NCBI GenBank assembly: GCA_963676165.1
Contig: OY781043.1
Location: forward strand, 1 to 64,000
Direction of reading: 5' to 3'
DNA from: JAQIBY01 sp963676165
GTDB taxonomy: Bacteria; Bacteroidota; Bacteroidia; Bacteroidales; ML635J-15
Length of the DNA stretch: 64,000 bases
The notes under the pieces were generated by a model that saw only the letters and a list, made by a program, of their open reading frames with translations, ran no database searches and was not told the DNA's origin. The stretch's first letter is position 1, and every line of letters begins with the position of its first letter. Shown piece by piece: positions 18,377 to 27,073 of the stretch. The position numbers were made by a program, and so were the translations under genes.

Positions 18377-18391
18377 TAATAAAATTGAATT

Positions 18392-19276
18392 ATGGAGAAA
18401 GAAAAGGTTACACGTTTATTGACTTTGTTAATTATTGTTTTGGTCATTGCAATAGGATATACAGCATACAAAGTCATCACGCTGAGTAGAGATTATCAGG
18501 AGCTTACAAAACAAATGGGTGAAACTATTTCTGCAAAAGACTTGATTGAAGAAGACTTGAATAACTTGTATTCTGAATACGATTCATTGCAAACCACTAA
18601 TGATAGTATGAATGATAAGCTTGCTGAAGAGAAAGAGAAAATCGCAGTTTTGCTGGAAGAATTGCAAACTGTGAAATCATATAATGCATCTCAAATTCGG
18701 AAATATCAGGGTGAAATTGAAACTTTACGTAGCATCATGAAAAGCTATGTTTATCAGATTGATTCACTTAATCAGTTAAACAATCAATTGATAGCTGAAA
18801 ACAACCAAGTGCGTGAAAGTCACGAACGCTTAAAATATGAAATGGATGAGGTTGTTGAGAAGAATGATGAACTTGAGTTGACAGTAGAGAAAGCATCTGT
18901 AATTAAGGCTTCAAACATTCAGGGTTTAACTTTTAATAAACGCGGTAGAGAAGTTAATAAAGCTAGAAGAGTAGCTCAAATTCAAACTCGTTTCACATTG
19001 ATTGAAAACTCCATTGCTGAAGCTGGTGAAAAAACTATTTACGTTCGTATTTTGCGTCCTGATGGCTATGTTTTGGTAAAAAACACTGAAAATATTTTCA
19101 CTTACGAAGAAGAAGTTTTGGCTTTTTCTGAGAGCAGAACAGTTCAATACGATGGGAATTTCCTTGATGTTATTATTTATTACGATCTTGATCAAGAGTT
19201 GCTTGAAGGCTCTTATCAAGTGGAGTTGTATATGGATGGTAATTTGATTGGTACATCAAGTTTCTTACTGGAATAG
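18392..19276 (+). CDS. Membrane-anchored coiled-coil protein, function unknown
   Basis: 294 residues. One N-terminal membrane helix (about 9-28) is followed by a long coiled coil (about 35-170, rich in Glu, Lys, Asn and Leu). A beta-rich C-terminal domain (about 185-290, containing TIYVRILRPDGYVLVKN and GSYQVELYMDGNLIG) looks immunoglobulin-like. The protein probably projects into the periplasm. Proteins of this architecture are conserved in Bacteroidota, often without assigned function. It is followed at once by the DUF4271 gene, and the genes from here to trpS form one closely spaced block. Confidence 0.7.
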   Translation: MEKEKVTRLLTLLIIVLVIAIGYTAYKVITLSRDYQELTKQMGETISAKDLIEEDLNNLYSEYDSLQTTNDSMNDKLAEEKEKIAVLLEELQTVKSYNASQIRKYQGEIETLRSIMKSYVYQIDSLNQLNNQLIAENNQVRESHERLKYEMDEVVEKNDELELTVEKASVIKASNIQGLTFNKRGREVNKARRVAQIQTRFTLIENSIAEAGEKTIYVRILRPDGYVLVKNTENIFTYEEEVLAFSESRTVQYDGNFLDVIIYYDLDQELLEGSYQVELYMDGNLIGTSSFLLE

Positions 19277-19277
19277 C

Positions 19278-19964
19278 ATGCTTTTACTCAATGGGCAATT
19301 TCCGGGCAAAGCAATAATTTATCACCAATATCAAGACTGGGTATTGTTGGTGGTTTTGCTGGGGCTGATTTATGTTGTCTTTGAGTATTATGTTAAACCT
19401 TTGTTCTTTTCGCGCATATTGAGTTCTGTTTTTAATCAAACTGTGACGAATAAGATCATTTCGGAAAACAATTCATTAACTAATCGGATAAATCACAGCT
19501 TAAATTTTGTGTTTTATGTAAATACCTCACTGGCCTTATTTCTCTTGGTTCAGTATTTCGAATTTGATTTACCAAGTGACCAATACATCCTGCAAGTGCT
19601 CATTGTCTTTTTTGTTGTTGCTTTTGGTTTTAATTTAAGGTTAATGATATATCATTTTATCGGGTGGGTTACAAATCATCTGGATATACAAATGGAATAT
19701 ACTAGTCATTGGATGATTTTAAACAAGCTTTTTGGATTGCTTCTAATTCCAGGGCTTTTGCTTATGTTGTATTTGCCTGATGACTATCAAATTTACCTGA
19801 TTGTCACTTATCTTGTGATTTACACTTTTTTGTTTACCGTGAAGATATTTCGTGGGTTGCAAATATCATTTCAGAACAAGCTTTCTTTGTTCAGCATTAT
19901 TTTATATCTTTGTGCCCTCGAAATAATGCCTGTTGGGATGCTAATAAAATTCCTAATGAGCTAA
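19278..19964 (+). CDS. DUF4271-domain membrane protein
   Basis: 228 residues from the ATG at 19278 (an upstream TTG at 19248 lies inside the previous gene and is rejected). It has six or so hydrophobic segments and the family-like start LNGQFPGKAIIYHQYQDW. It is a polytopic inner-membrane protein whose family is restricted to Bacteroidota and regularly sits before the uroporphyrinogen-III synthase-like gene, as here (19 bases apart). No enzymatic residues are recognised. Confidence 0.75.
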   Translation: MLLLNGQFPGKAIIYHQYQDWVLLVVLLGLIYVVFEYYVKPLFFSRILSSVFNQTVTNKIISENNSLTNRINHSLNFVFYVNTSLALFLLVQYFEFDLPSDQYILQVLIVFFVVAFGFNLRLMIYHFIGWVTNHLDIQMEYTSHWMILNKLFGLLLIPGLLLMLYLPDDYQIYLIVTYLVIYTFLFTVKIFRGLQISFQNKLSLFSIILYLCALEIMPVGMLIKFLMS

Positions 19965-19983
19965 AAAAATACGAGGAGACTGT

Positions 19984-20745
19984 ATGATTTCAAAAATCAA
20001 GCGAATTCTGGTATCGCAACCAAAACCATCGTCAGATAAATCGCCGTATTTTGATCTGGCAGAGAAACATAAACTTGACATTGATTTTCGACCTTTTATT
20101 GAGGTTGTGGGTGTTCAGTCCAAAGAGTTTAGACAATCCAAAGTGAATATCAATGCCCATACGGCAATGATTTTTACTAGCCGTACGGCAGTGAATCATT
20201 TTTTTCGTATGTGTGATGATCTGAAATTGAAAATTCAGGATTCTTGGAAATATTTCTGTGTTTCTGAGTCTGTTGCTTTCTATTTACAGAAATTCATTGT
20301 TTACCGTAAACGTAAAATCTTTTATGGTGACGGTAGATTCGATGATTTATTGAGCCTGATTAAAAAGCATAAAGATGAAAAATTCCTTGTGCCTATTAGC
20401 AGTGTGTCTAAACAAAATATTCCGATGAAATTAGAAAAAGCAGGTGTAAAATTTACTCCTGCAGTGATGTACAAAACCGTACATGCTGATTTGTCTGATT
20501 TGTCGAATGTCAACTACGACGTTTTAGTTTTCTTTAGTCCTTCAGGAATTAATTCATTGTTGGATAATTTCCCTGATTTCAAACAAAACGACACAAAAAT
20601 TGCAGCTTTTGGACCATCCACTCATAAATCAGTGAAAGATGCCGGTTTGAATTTGGATATTAAAGCACCACAGCCCAAATATCCATCCATGACAATGGCA
20701 CTTGATCATTATATTGAGGAGTTTAATAAAAAGAAATCCAAATAA
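19984..20745 (+). CDS. hemD: Uroporphyrinogen-III synthase family protein
   Basis: 253 residues with the two-lobed HemD fold pattern: KRILVSQPKP at the start, a FTSRTAVNHFF segment near residue 62 and FFSPSGINSLL near residue 183. These correspond to the weakly conserved HemD motifs (T/S-S-x-x-A-V and S-P-S-x-v). The enzyme would cyclise hydroxymethylbilane to uroporphyrinogen III for haem, sirohaem and cobalamin. In Bacteroidota this copy next to DUF4271 and rnpA is usual, and its enzymatic role has been little tested. Confidence 0.75.
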   Translation: MISKIKRILVSQPKPSSDKSPYFDLAEKHKLDIDFRPFIEVVGVQSKEFRQSKVNINAHTAMIFTSRTAVNHFFRMCDDLKLKIQDSWKYFCVSESVAFYLQKFIVYRKRKIFYGDGRFDDLLSLIKKHKDEKFLVPISSVSKQNIPMKLEKAGVKFTPAVMYKTVHADLSDLSNVNYDVLVFFSPSGINSLLDNFPDFKQNDTKIAAFGPSTHKSVKDAGLNLDIKAPQPKYPSMTMALDHYIEEFNKKKSK

Positions 20746-20750
20746 GTTCA

Positions 20751-21161
20751 ATGTGTTGTGATGTAAGCAATTTTTCCTCTTTGCCTGATTTTGGTTTGTC
20801 GAAAGAAGAACGTTTACATTTTAACTCAGATATTGATACCCTTTTCAAACAGGGAACTTGGTTTAGCCAAGATGAATTTTCCATTATCTTTCGTATCCTC
20901 AATGGAAACATGCCTTCAGCGATGTTTGCTGTGCCTAAAAAATTTCAGCATAAGGCTTGGCATCGGGTTAAATCTCGGCGTGTAATGCGCGAACTGTATC
21001 GTAAAAATAAACATATCCTTTATGATGTCGCCCAAAAGTCTGAAAAAACCATTCACTTTGCGATAATCTGTCGAAATACCGAGGCATTGGAATATCATCA
21101 GACAGAATCAAAAATAATTCTAACTTTACAACGTTTAAGTGACAAATTATCCAAAGCATAG
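20751..21161 (+). CDS. rnpA: Ribonuclease P protein component
   Basis: 136 residues; protein subunit of RNase P, needed for tRNA 5' maturation. Family features are LSKEERLHFNSDIDTLFKQG (about 21-40) and the RNA-binding helix VKSRRVMRELYRKN (about 73-86), the counterpart of the RNR signature. The first 20 residues are an extension rarely conserved; no later ATG fits. It is not next to rpmH here but between hemD-like and the S41 protease, as in many Bacteroidota. Confidence 0.88.
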   Translation: MCCDVSNFSSLPDFGLSKEERLHFNSDIDTLFKQGTWFSQDEFSIIFRILNGNMPSAMFAVPKKFQHKAWHRVKSRRVMRELYRKNKHILYDVAQKSEKTIHFAIICRNTEALEYHQTESKIILTLQRLSDKLSKA

Positions 21162-21164
21162 CGT

Positions 21165-22865
21165 ATGAAATTTTCAGGAAAAATAGCGAAGCGTTTGTTT
21201 TTTACAATGTTGGGAATCATTGCATTAAGTGGTGCAACATTTATTCTTTCAGCGAATAAAAGTCCAGATTTTGAATTAGTAAAACATCTTGATGTCTTTT
21301 CTTCGTTAATTAAAGAGCTCAATCTCTATTATGTCGATGAAATTGATGCTGGTAAATCTGTAAAGACAGCTATTGATAAGATGTTAGAGGAGATGGACCC
21401 TTACACTGTTTATATTCCGGAGTCAAAAATTGAGGATTTAACCTTCATGACAACCGGACAATATGGTGGAATTGGTGCTTTAATCCGAAAGAAAGACGAT
21501 TATGTGATGGTAACAGATCCGTACGAAGGGTTTCCTGCGGATAAAGCCGGTCTTAAAGCGGGTGATATCATATTAGAAATTGATGGAAAAAGCTTGAAAG
21601 GCTTAAGTACTTCTGAGGTTAGTGAATTGCTTAAAGGGCAGCCGGGAACAACATTGAAGCTAAAAGTAAAACGTGCTGTGAGTGAAGAGGAAAAACAATA
21701 CAGTTTTGAACGTGAAAAAGTGCAAATAAGTCCTGTGCCATATTATGGAATGATAGATGATAAAACAGGATATGTGCGCTTGAGCAGTTTTACAAATAAA
21801 GCATTTTCTGAATTTAATGATGCTGTTCGTGAGTTAAAAGAAGAAAAAGGTGCCGAATCGCTAATCGTTGATTTGAGAAATAATCCTGGAGGACTTTTGA
21901 TTGAAGCAGTGCGGATATGTAACCTTTTTGTGCCACAAAATGAAATAGTTGTAAGCACAAAAGGAAAGGTTGAGCGTTGGAACAAAACCTATAAAGCGCA
22001 AATGAGTCCTTACGATACTGAAATGCCATTGGTTGTGCTTGTCAACCGAGGTTCTGCATCTGCCTCTGAAATTGTTTCTGGTTGTATTCAAGATTTGGAC
22101 AGAGGTGTTATTGTGGGACAGAGAACATTTGGAAAAGGATTAGTTCAAACCACTAGAGATTTAAGCTATAACGCTAAACTTAAGGTGACAACAGCTAAGT
22201 ATTATATTCCTAGCGGACGTTGTATTCAGGCCTTGGATTATACGCATCGGAATGAAGACGGCAGTGTTGGTCGTATTCCAGATTCGTTGATTACCCAATT
22301 TGAGACAAAAAATGGACGTGTTGTTTTTGACGGTGGAGGAATTCATCCTGACATCGCTTTGGAAGCACAAAAATTAAGTAAAATTACAAGTCACCTCATT
22401 GTTGATGATATGATCTTTGATTTTGCATCTTGGTTTGTTTATAACACACCTGAAACACCCGATTTAAAAAACTTTAAGTTGAGTGACAATGAATACGACC
22501 AATTTATTGCTTTTATTAACGATCGTGAGTTTGATTACGAAACCTCATCTGAAGCTTCTTTTGATGAGCTGGTGGAAACTGCAAAAAAAGAGAAATATTA
22601 CGATGTCGCTAAGGATGAGTTTGATGAATTAAAAGCAAAAATTGCGCACGACAGAGAAAAAGACCTTCAACTGTTTCGCGATGAAATCAAAGAGTTGTTG
22701 GAGCGTGAAATTATTGGTCGCTATTATTATCAAAAAGGACAATTAGAATATCAATTGCAATTTGATACAGAAGTTGCTAAGGCGATGGAAATTCTTAAAG
22801 ATGAGGAAACTTACACCGGAATTTTAGACGGAAGCATTGACTTGAATAAAAACGAAAAGAACTAG
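21165..22865 (+). CDS. S41-family C-terminal processing protease
   Basis: 566 residues. An N-terminal hydrophobic segment (about 10-30) is a signal or anchor. A PDZ domain (about 90-170, GGIGALIRKKDDYVMV ... AGLKAGDIILEIDGKSLKGL) precedes the S41 catalytic domain. The Ser nucleophile is in NRGSASASEIVSG (near residue 300) and the Lys general base in GQRTFGKGLVQ (near residue 325). It is a periplasmic Ctp-type protease that trims C-termini or degrades tagged proteins. The C-terminal 150 residues are a charged helical extension usual in Bacteroidota. Starts three bases after rnpA. Confidence 0.92.
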   Translation: MKFSGKIAKRLFFTMLGIIALSGATFILSANKSPDFELVKHLDVFSSLIKELNLYYVDEIDAGKSVKTAIDKMLEEMDPYTVYIPESKIEDLTFMTTGQYGGIGALIRKKDDYVMVTDPYEGFPADKAGLKAGDIILEIDGKSLKGLSTSEVSELLKGQPGTTLKLKVKRAVSEEEKQYSFEREKVQISPVPYYGMIDDKTGYVRLSSFTNKAFSEFNDAVRELKEEKGAESLIVDLRNNPGGLLIEAVRICNLFVPQNEIVVSTKGKVERWNKTYKAQMSPYDTEMPLVVLVNRGSASASEIVSGCIQDLDRGVIVGQRTFGKGLVQTTRDLSYNAKLKVTTAKYYIPSGRCIQALDYTHRNEDGSVGRIPDSLITQFETKNGRVVFDGGGIHPDIALEAQKLSKITSHLIVDDMIFDFASWFVYNTPETPDLKNFKLSDNEYDQFIAFINDREFDYETSSEASFDELVETAKKEKYYDVAKDEFDELKAKIAHDREKDLQLFRDEIKELLEREIIGRYYYQKGQLEYQLQFDTEVAKAMEILKDEETYTGILDGSIDLNKNEKN

Positions 22866-22868
22866 ATT

Positions 22869-23858
22869 ATGGCAACGGTATTGAGTGGAATTCGTTCCAC
22901 AGGGAAGTTACATTTGGGAAATTATTACGGAGCAGTGAAGAACTTTGTAAGTCTTCAGGATGAGCATGACTGTTTCTTTTTTATTGCTGATTATCATTCA
23001 TTAACCACACATCCAACACCTGAAAATCTGCATGTAAGTGTACGTCAGGTGATGGTTGAATATTTGGCAGCAGGTCTTGATCCGGAAAAGGTTACCTTAT
23101 ACGTACAATCTGATGTGCCAGAGATTCCTGAATTGTATTTGTTGATGAACATGAATGCTTATTTGGGAGAATTGGAGCGCACAACCTCTTTCAAAGACAA
23201 AGCACGCAAGCAGCCAAATAATGTAAATGCTGGCTTGTTGACATATCCTGTACTCATGGCTGTCGATATCCTTATTCATCAAGCGAATTTTGTGCCTGTT
23301 GGAAAAGATCAGGAACAGAATCTTGAAATGGCAAGAAAATTTGCTAAGCGGTTTAACAACATGTATAAGGAAGACTTTTTCACCATTCCGCAACCATTTA
23401 ATTATGGTAAAGAATTGATTAAAATTCCTGGACTTGACGGCAGCGGTAAAATGGGAAAATCTGAAGGAAACGGTCTTTACCTATCTGATGATGAAAAAAC
23501 TCTGCGTAAAAAAGTCATGAAGGCAAAAACCGATACCGGACCAACGGAACCAAATTCACCTGTTTCAGAAAGTGTACAGAATCTTTTTGATATCATGAAG
23601 ATTGTTACCGATCCGAAGATATTAGATCAATATAAAACTGCCTATGCAGATTGTAGCATTCGTTATGGTGATCTTAAAAAGCAACTTGCAGAAGACATTA
23701 ACCGTGAAATTGCTCCAATGAGAGAACGTATCGAGAAAATCAATAGTAACGATGAGTATCTGAGAAAAGTGGCTAAAATGGGTGCTGAAAAGGCTCGTGA
23801 AAGTGCACAGAAAACCATAAAAGAAGTGCGTAACCTAATTGGGTTCCGCAGTTTTTAG
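22869..23858 (+). CDS. trpS: Tryptophanyl-tRNA synthetase
   Basis: 329 residues; class I synthetase charging tRNA-Trp. The HIGH-like motif is KLHLGNYYGA near residues 12-21 and the KMSKS motif is GKMGKSEGN near residues 195-203. PVLMAVDIL and the GKDQEQNLE segment fit TrpRS. Length is normal. It starts three bases after the S41 gene and is followed by a strong terminator, so it closes the block that begins near 18392. Confidence 0.95.
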   Translation: MATVLSGIRSTGKLHLGNYYGAVKNFVSLQDEHDCFFFIADYHSLTTHPTPENLHVSVRQVMVEYLAAGLDPEKVTLYVQSDVPEIPELYLLMNMNAYLGELERTTSFKDKARKQPNNVNAGLLTYPVLMAVDILIHQANFVPVGKDQEQNLEMARKFAKRFNNMYKEDFFTIPQPFNYGKELIKIPGLDGSGKMGKSEGNGLYLSDDEKTLRKKVMKAKTDTGPTEPNSPVSESVQNLFDIMKIVTDPKILDQYKTAYADCSIRYGDLKKQLAEDINREIAPMRERIEKINSNDEYLRKVAKMGAEKARESAQKTIKEVRNLIGFRSF

Positions 23859-23884
23859 TTTGAATGAATTAATCGTAAAATAGA

Positions 23885-23917
23885 ACGAGGCTGCCTAACT
23901 GACAGCCTCGTTTTTTT
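23885..23917 (+). terminator. Intrinsic terminator of trpS
   Basis: A perfect 9-bp stem ACGAGGCTG (23885-23893) and CAGCCTCGT (23903-23911) with a nine-base loop is followed by a T7 run. Confidence 0.9.
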
Positions 23918-24191
23918 ACTCAACAATGATTTTTTCTGTTTGAATAATTTTATTGGTATATCTCATGGTAAGTAGATATATTCCTGAGGCATAAACTGAC
24001 AAAGCAAGTACGATGTTTCTGTAAATGTCTTCTGAAAATAATTTTTGACCCGACAATGCATAAATCTCTTGTTGCTATTTATTCCTTAAAGTATAATCAT
24101 TTAGCTTTAATTTAATTTTGTTTTTAATGGTATTTGGATAAACATTAAATTCTCCATTTTCATACTAATTATTTATTTTTGGGTTGTCCAC
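23916..24191 (-). pseudogene. Relic of a T9SS C-terminal sorting domain
   Basis: There is no open frame, but translating the minus strand gives a continuous type IX secretion sorting-domain pattern. FNVYPNT comes first, then IYALSGQKLF, then VYASGIYLLTMRYTNK, ending in KIIVE and a stop at 23916. The frame is broken by TAG at 24075-24077 and TAG at 24165-24167. It is therefore the decayed C-terminus of a formerly secreted protein whose main part is missing. It is evidence that the lineage has or had T9SS cargo. Confidence 0.75.
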
Positions 24192-24253
24192 TCATTCCGG
24201 TTTTCGGGACTCCAATTTATAGAGTAAACAAGTAAGTTTAATGGTGGTTCATA

Positions 24254-24700
24254 CTAATAAACGGTATCAAATGTATGAAATTCAAGTCCGATATGTATGT
24301 CGCTATTTAAACTATCAGCTGGAAAAATTCCAAAATGATAATATCCAAAAATAAAATGATTAACTTGAGGATTAGATGGGTCGTTCATTTTTTTAGGATA
24401 ATCCCATCTGTCAAAAAATGCTAAAGTATCTGAATACAGCATTAATTCAAATCCCTCATCGATGCTATCACACGTTATATACTCTGTTGTATCCCAGACA
24501 TTCAAATTATAGACTTTTTGAATTTTATAACCAGCAGATATTGGAAACCCACGATATTCAAGCTGAAGACTATCGAAATCGGTATCTGTATAATTGACAA
24601 AACTAATGTGAGCAGTTACCGGATCATATGTTTCATGCTGGCTACATGAGTTGAGAAGCACGAGACAGAGCAATATAATTAAAAAGCTGTTTCTTTTCAT
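24254..24700 (-). CDS. Hypothetical lipoprotein
   Basis: 148 residues with a signal peptide and lipobox LLNSC (Cys19), so it is probably exported and lipidated. The rest has short beta strands (HISFVNYTDTDFDSLQLEYRG) and no recognised motif. It lies alone, between the T9SS relic downstream and the queG region upstream. Its neighbourhood, with one relic and one doubtful small ORF, looks like a site of gene turnover. Confidence 0.55.
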   Translation of the reverse strand: MKRNSFLIILLCLVLLNSCSQHETYDPVTAHISFVNYTDTDFDSLQLEYRGFPISAGYKIQKVYNLNVWDTTEYITCDSIDEGFELMLYSDTLAFFDRWDYPKKMNDPSNPQVNHFIFGYYHFGIFPADSLNSDIHIGLEFHTFDTVY

Positions 24701-24765
24701 TGATTTGATTTTGTAAGGTAACGAAGTTATCTTACAAATAGTATATGCAAAATGCAGCTTTCCTA

Positions 24766-24897
24766 TTATAGAACTAAGAGTACGACAAAGTGGGGGTTAG
24801 AGAATTTTATGTGGTCGGAGTAGATGAAGGCGGCTTTGGAGGCTAAGTGTAGGTCGCCAGCAATTTCCAATATTGTATTATCATCAATTTTCAACAT
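24766..24897 (-). CDS. Possible small protein overlapping the queG stop
   Basis: A 43-residue frame starts with an ATG that overlaps the queG stop region (ATGTTGA) and reads MLKIDDNTILEIAGDL, then HLASKAAFIYSDHIKFSN, ending in VVLLVL. Its DNA is richer in C than the surroundings on this strand. It may be a translationally coupled small protein or the relic of a longer gene. No family is recognised and no independent evidence supports expression. Confidence 0.3.
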   Translation of the reverse strand: MLKIDDNTILEIAGDLHLASKAAFIYSDHIKFSNPHFVVLLVL

Positions 24898-25820
24898 AAA
24901 TCCTTATTCTTCAATTGCTCCATGGTTTGCAATAATTTCTTTCTTCCTGCTCTCAAGAAAGCTGTTCCGGCAAATTGTCGTGTGAATTCTACATCATCCA
25001 TGGCAGATAGGCTTTGAGAATTCAAATATTGTAAATGCTTACCGGGGGAAAGATCCTCATGCTGATGTTGAGTTATTTTTTGATTCCAGGGACATACATC
25101 CTGACAGATATCGCAACCAAAAAGCTGATTCCCCATTTTTTTTGCAATGTTTTCCGGGATTTCATCTTTGCTTTCAATGCTGTGATAGGATATGCAACGA
25201 TTGGAATCTAGTCCGTTCAGTGACAAGGCCTGAGTTGGACAAGTATCTATACATTGTGTACAATTTCCGCAATAATTTTTTGTGTATGGTGCATCTTCCT
25301 TTAATTCAATATTAACGAATAGCTCAGCAAGAAATAAAAAAGATCCTTTTTCTTTGTTGATGAGGCAGGTGTTTTTGCCTATCCAACCCATACCTGACTG
25401 AACCGCCAAACTTCGTTCCAGAACAGGCGCAGAATCGACAAATGGTCTTGTTTCTAATTCTGGAAAATCAGCCTTGATTTTTCGTACCAAAGCTTTGAGT
25501 TTTGATTTTATCAATTTATGATAATCCCTACCTAGGGCATACTTGGAAACCGAATATTTTATGTCGGGAATTTCTTTTGTGTAATAATTAAGTCCTAAGA
25601 CGATTACGGATTGTGTCCCTTGTTGAATTTCTGTCGGATTGTAGCGAAGGGTTTTGTTGCGATGCAAGTACTCCATATCAGCGGCATAACCTTGCTTAAG
25701 CCACCTTTCAAAGCGAGTTTGTGCTTCGGAGGGCACATAAGGTTTTGTAATTCTGACAAGGTCAAAACCCGCTTCAGTTGCTAATTTTTTAATGTGATTG
25801 CTTGCTTTTTGAGCTTGCAT
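24891..25820 (-). CDS. queG: Epoxyqueuosine reductase
   Basis: 309 residues; the cobalamin- and iron-sulfur-dependent enzyme that makes queuosine in tRNA from epoxyqueuosine. Two 4Fe-4S motifs are visible: CGNCTQCIDTCPTQAL (near residue 184) and CDICQDVCPWN (near residue 236). The N-terminal B12-binding region includes FVDSAPVLERSLAVQSGMGW. Length is slightly short but usual for QueG without the HEAT-like C-terminus. Its start overlaps the stop of the upstream gene by one base (TAATG). Confidence 0.93.
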   Translation of the reverse strand: MQAQKASNHIKKLATEAGFDLVRITKPYVPSEAQTRFERWLKQGYAADMEYLHRNKTLRYNPTEIQQGTQSVIVLGLNYYTKEIPDIKYSVSKYALGRDYHKLIKSKLKALVRKIKADFPELETRPFVDSAPVLERSLAVQSGMGWIGKNTCLINKEKGSFLFLAELFVNIELKEDAPYTKNYCGNCTQCIDTCPTQALSLNGLDSNRCISYHSIESKDEIPENIAKKMGNQLFGCDICQDVCPWNQKITQHQHEDLSPGKHLQYLNSQSLSAMDDVEFTRQFAGTAFLRAGRKKLLQTMEQLKNKDLC

Positions 25821-26905
25821 TATTCTCCAGAATAAATTTCACCATTGTAATAAATGTCATTTGAGTTCACACCGTAATTATAATATACTGTGTTTCCATG
25901 ACAGTTGTACTCATTAATTGATTCAAAGCTGAGCGTTTTCTTCGTTCCACGATCAAAAACCTTTAAATAACCTTGTTCATCAATGTAAGCAAGCATGTTA
26001 TGATCCATTTTAAACGATTCCGGAATGTGGCTTTCTAACGTGTATGTTTTTCCATTCCAGCGTACTTTAAAATAGTTTTGCACGGTAAAAACCAATAATT
26101 CATCAGTGACATGGTATTCATCTGGTGCGTCAAAAGAAACGGTTTCTGTTTCATTGCCGTCAAAGATCTTTAAGTAATCATTTGAGTCAATGTATGCAAC
26201 AAACCCATCTCCAGTTTGATAGGATTGTGGTTCGAAGTCTTCAAGTTGGTAAAACTCACCATGCCAAAACGCTTGAAAATTATCGATGGGTGTTTCAACA
26301 AAAGCGACAATATCTCTTCCTGTTTTGAAGGATTTTGTACGATCTGCATAAAGCAACTCATACTGTTCGCCGTGATAAAAAATGTGTAAATATCCTTGAG
26401 TGTCTTTGTAAACAAGCGTATTTTCACCAACTTCAAATTCTGTGCTGTCTTTTGATGCCAGAACATCATCAAGCTGAATGATTTCCTTGTCGTAATACAC
26501 ATTGAAAACGTATTTATGATTGTCAACAAAAGCAATCAATTCATCTCCAACTTTGTATTCTCCGGCATGTAAAGCTAAGGTTTTTACATCTCCTTCATCA
26601 AAGACTTTAAGTTGATTGTTTAGGTTAAATCCTATGAGCTGATCTGTTGCTGTGTAGTCTGTTACAAAGTCGCTCACGCTAAACACATAATGGTTATGAT
26701 ACACTTTGAAAGTACTTGCATTGCTTTCATAGGCTAATACTGTATTTCCAATTTGATAGGATTTAAGAGGCAGATGCTCTAATTCCTGAAATTTACCACC
26801 GTCAAATAGCTGAACTTTGTTCAGGTAATCATTATAAATTGCTAAATCTTGCGCATTCATTGTGAATGTGAAGCATAAAACAATAAAAGCATACAAATAC
26901 CTCAT
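25820..26905 (-). CDS. Secreted repeat protein, beta-propeller-like
   Basis: 361 residues from the ATG at 26905 (a TTG at 26923 gives a less plausible start). A signal peptide (MRYLYAFIVLCFTFTMNA) is cleaved before Gln. The remainder consists of about eight or nine repeats of roughly 40 residues. Each has a core such as GDGFVAYIDSNDYLKIF or NMLAYIDEQGYLKVF followed by a polar turn, then a line such as YQTGD or YKVGD. The regular four-strand spacing suggests a propeller or similar toroid in the periplasm or at the surface. It overlaps queG by one base, so the two are co-translated, which is functionally puzzling. Confidence 0.65.
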   Translation of the reverse strand: MRYLYAFIVLCFTFTMNAQDLAIYNDYLNKVQLFDGGKFQELEHLPLKSYQIGNTVLAYESNASTFKVYHNHYVFSVSDFVTDYTATDQLIGFNLNNQLKVFDEGDVKTLALHAGEYKVGDELIAFVDNHKYVFNVYYDKEIIQLDDVLASKDSTEFEVGENTLVYKDTQGYLHIFYHGEQYELLYADRTKSFKTGRDIVAFVETPIDNFQAFWHGEFYQLEDFEPQSYQTGDGFVAYIDSNDYLKIFDGNETETVSFDAPDEYHVTDELLVFTVQNYFKVRWNGKTYTLESHIPESFKMDHNMLAYIDEQGYLKVFDRGTKKTLSFESINEYNCHGNTVYYNYGVNSNDIYYNGEIYSGE

Positions 26906-27043
26906 AATTGATGTTTTCAACAAATTTATATAAAAAAAGCTTACCCTGATAATAACTCTTTGATTTATCAGCTTATTGTACTGTGAATCAAAAACATTTC
27001 AGGATGTTGACTTATATTTACAAAGACTTTGCCAAACATTGAT

Positions 27044-27051
27044 TACTTTTG
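27044..27051 (+). promoter_or_regulatory. -7 promoter element of thiL
   Basis: TACTTTTG matches TAnnTTTG and lies 22 bases before the thiL ATG. A TTTG occurs 12 bases upstream, but no TTTG sits at the consensus 19-base spacing, so only the -7 element is well supported. Confidence 0.5.
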
Positions 27052-27073
27052 CAGCGTAAAAAATTAATGAATT

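Noticed and set aside
26936..26995. CTGATAA/TTATCAG inverted repeat upstream of the propeller-like gene
   Set aside because: Seven-bp arms with a long AT-rich loop are expected by chance in this composition; no T tract or promoter alignment supports it.
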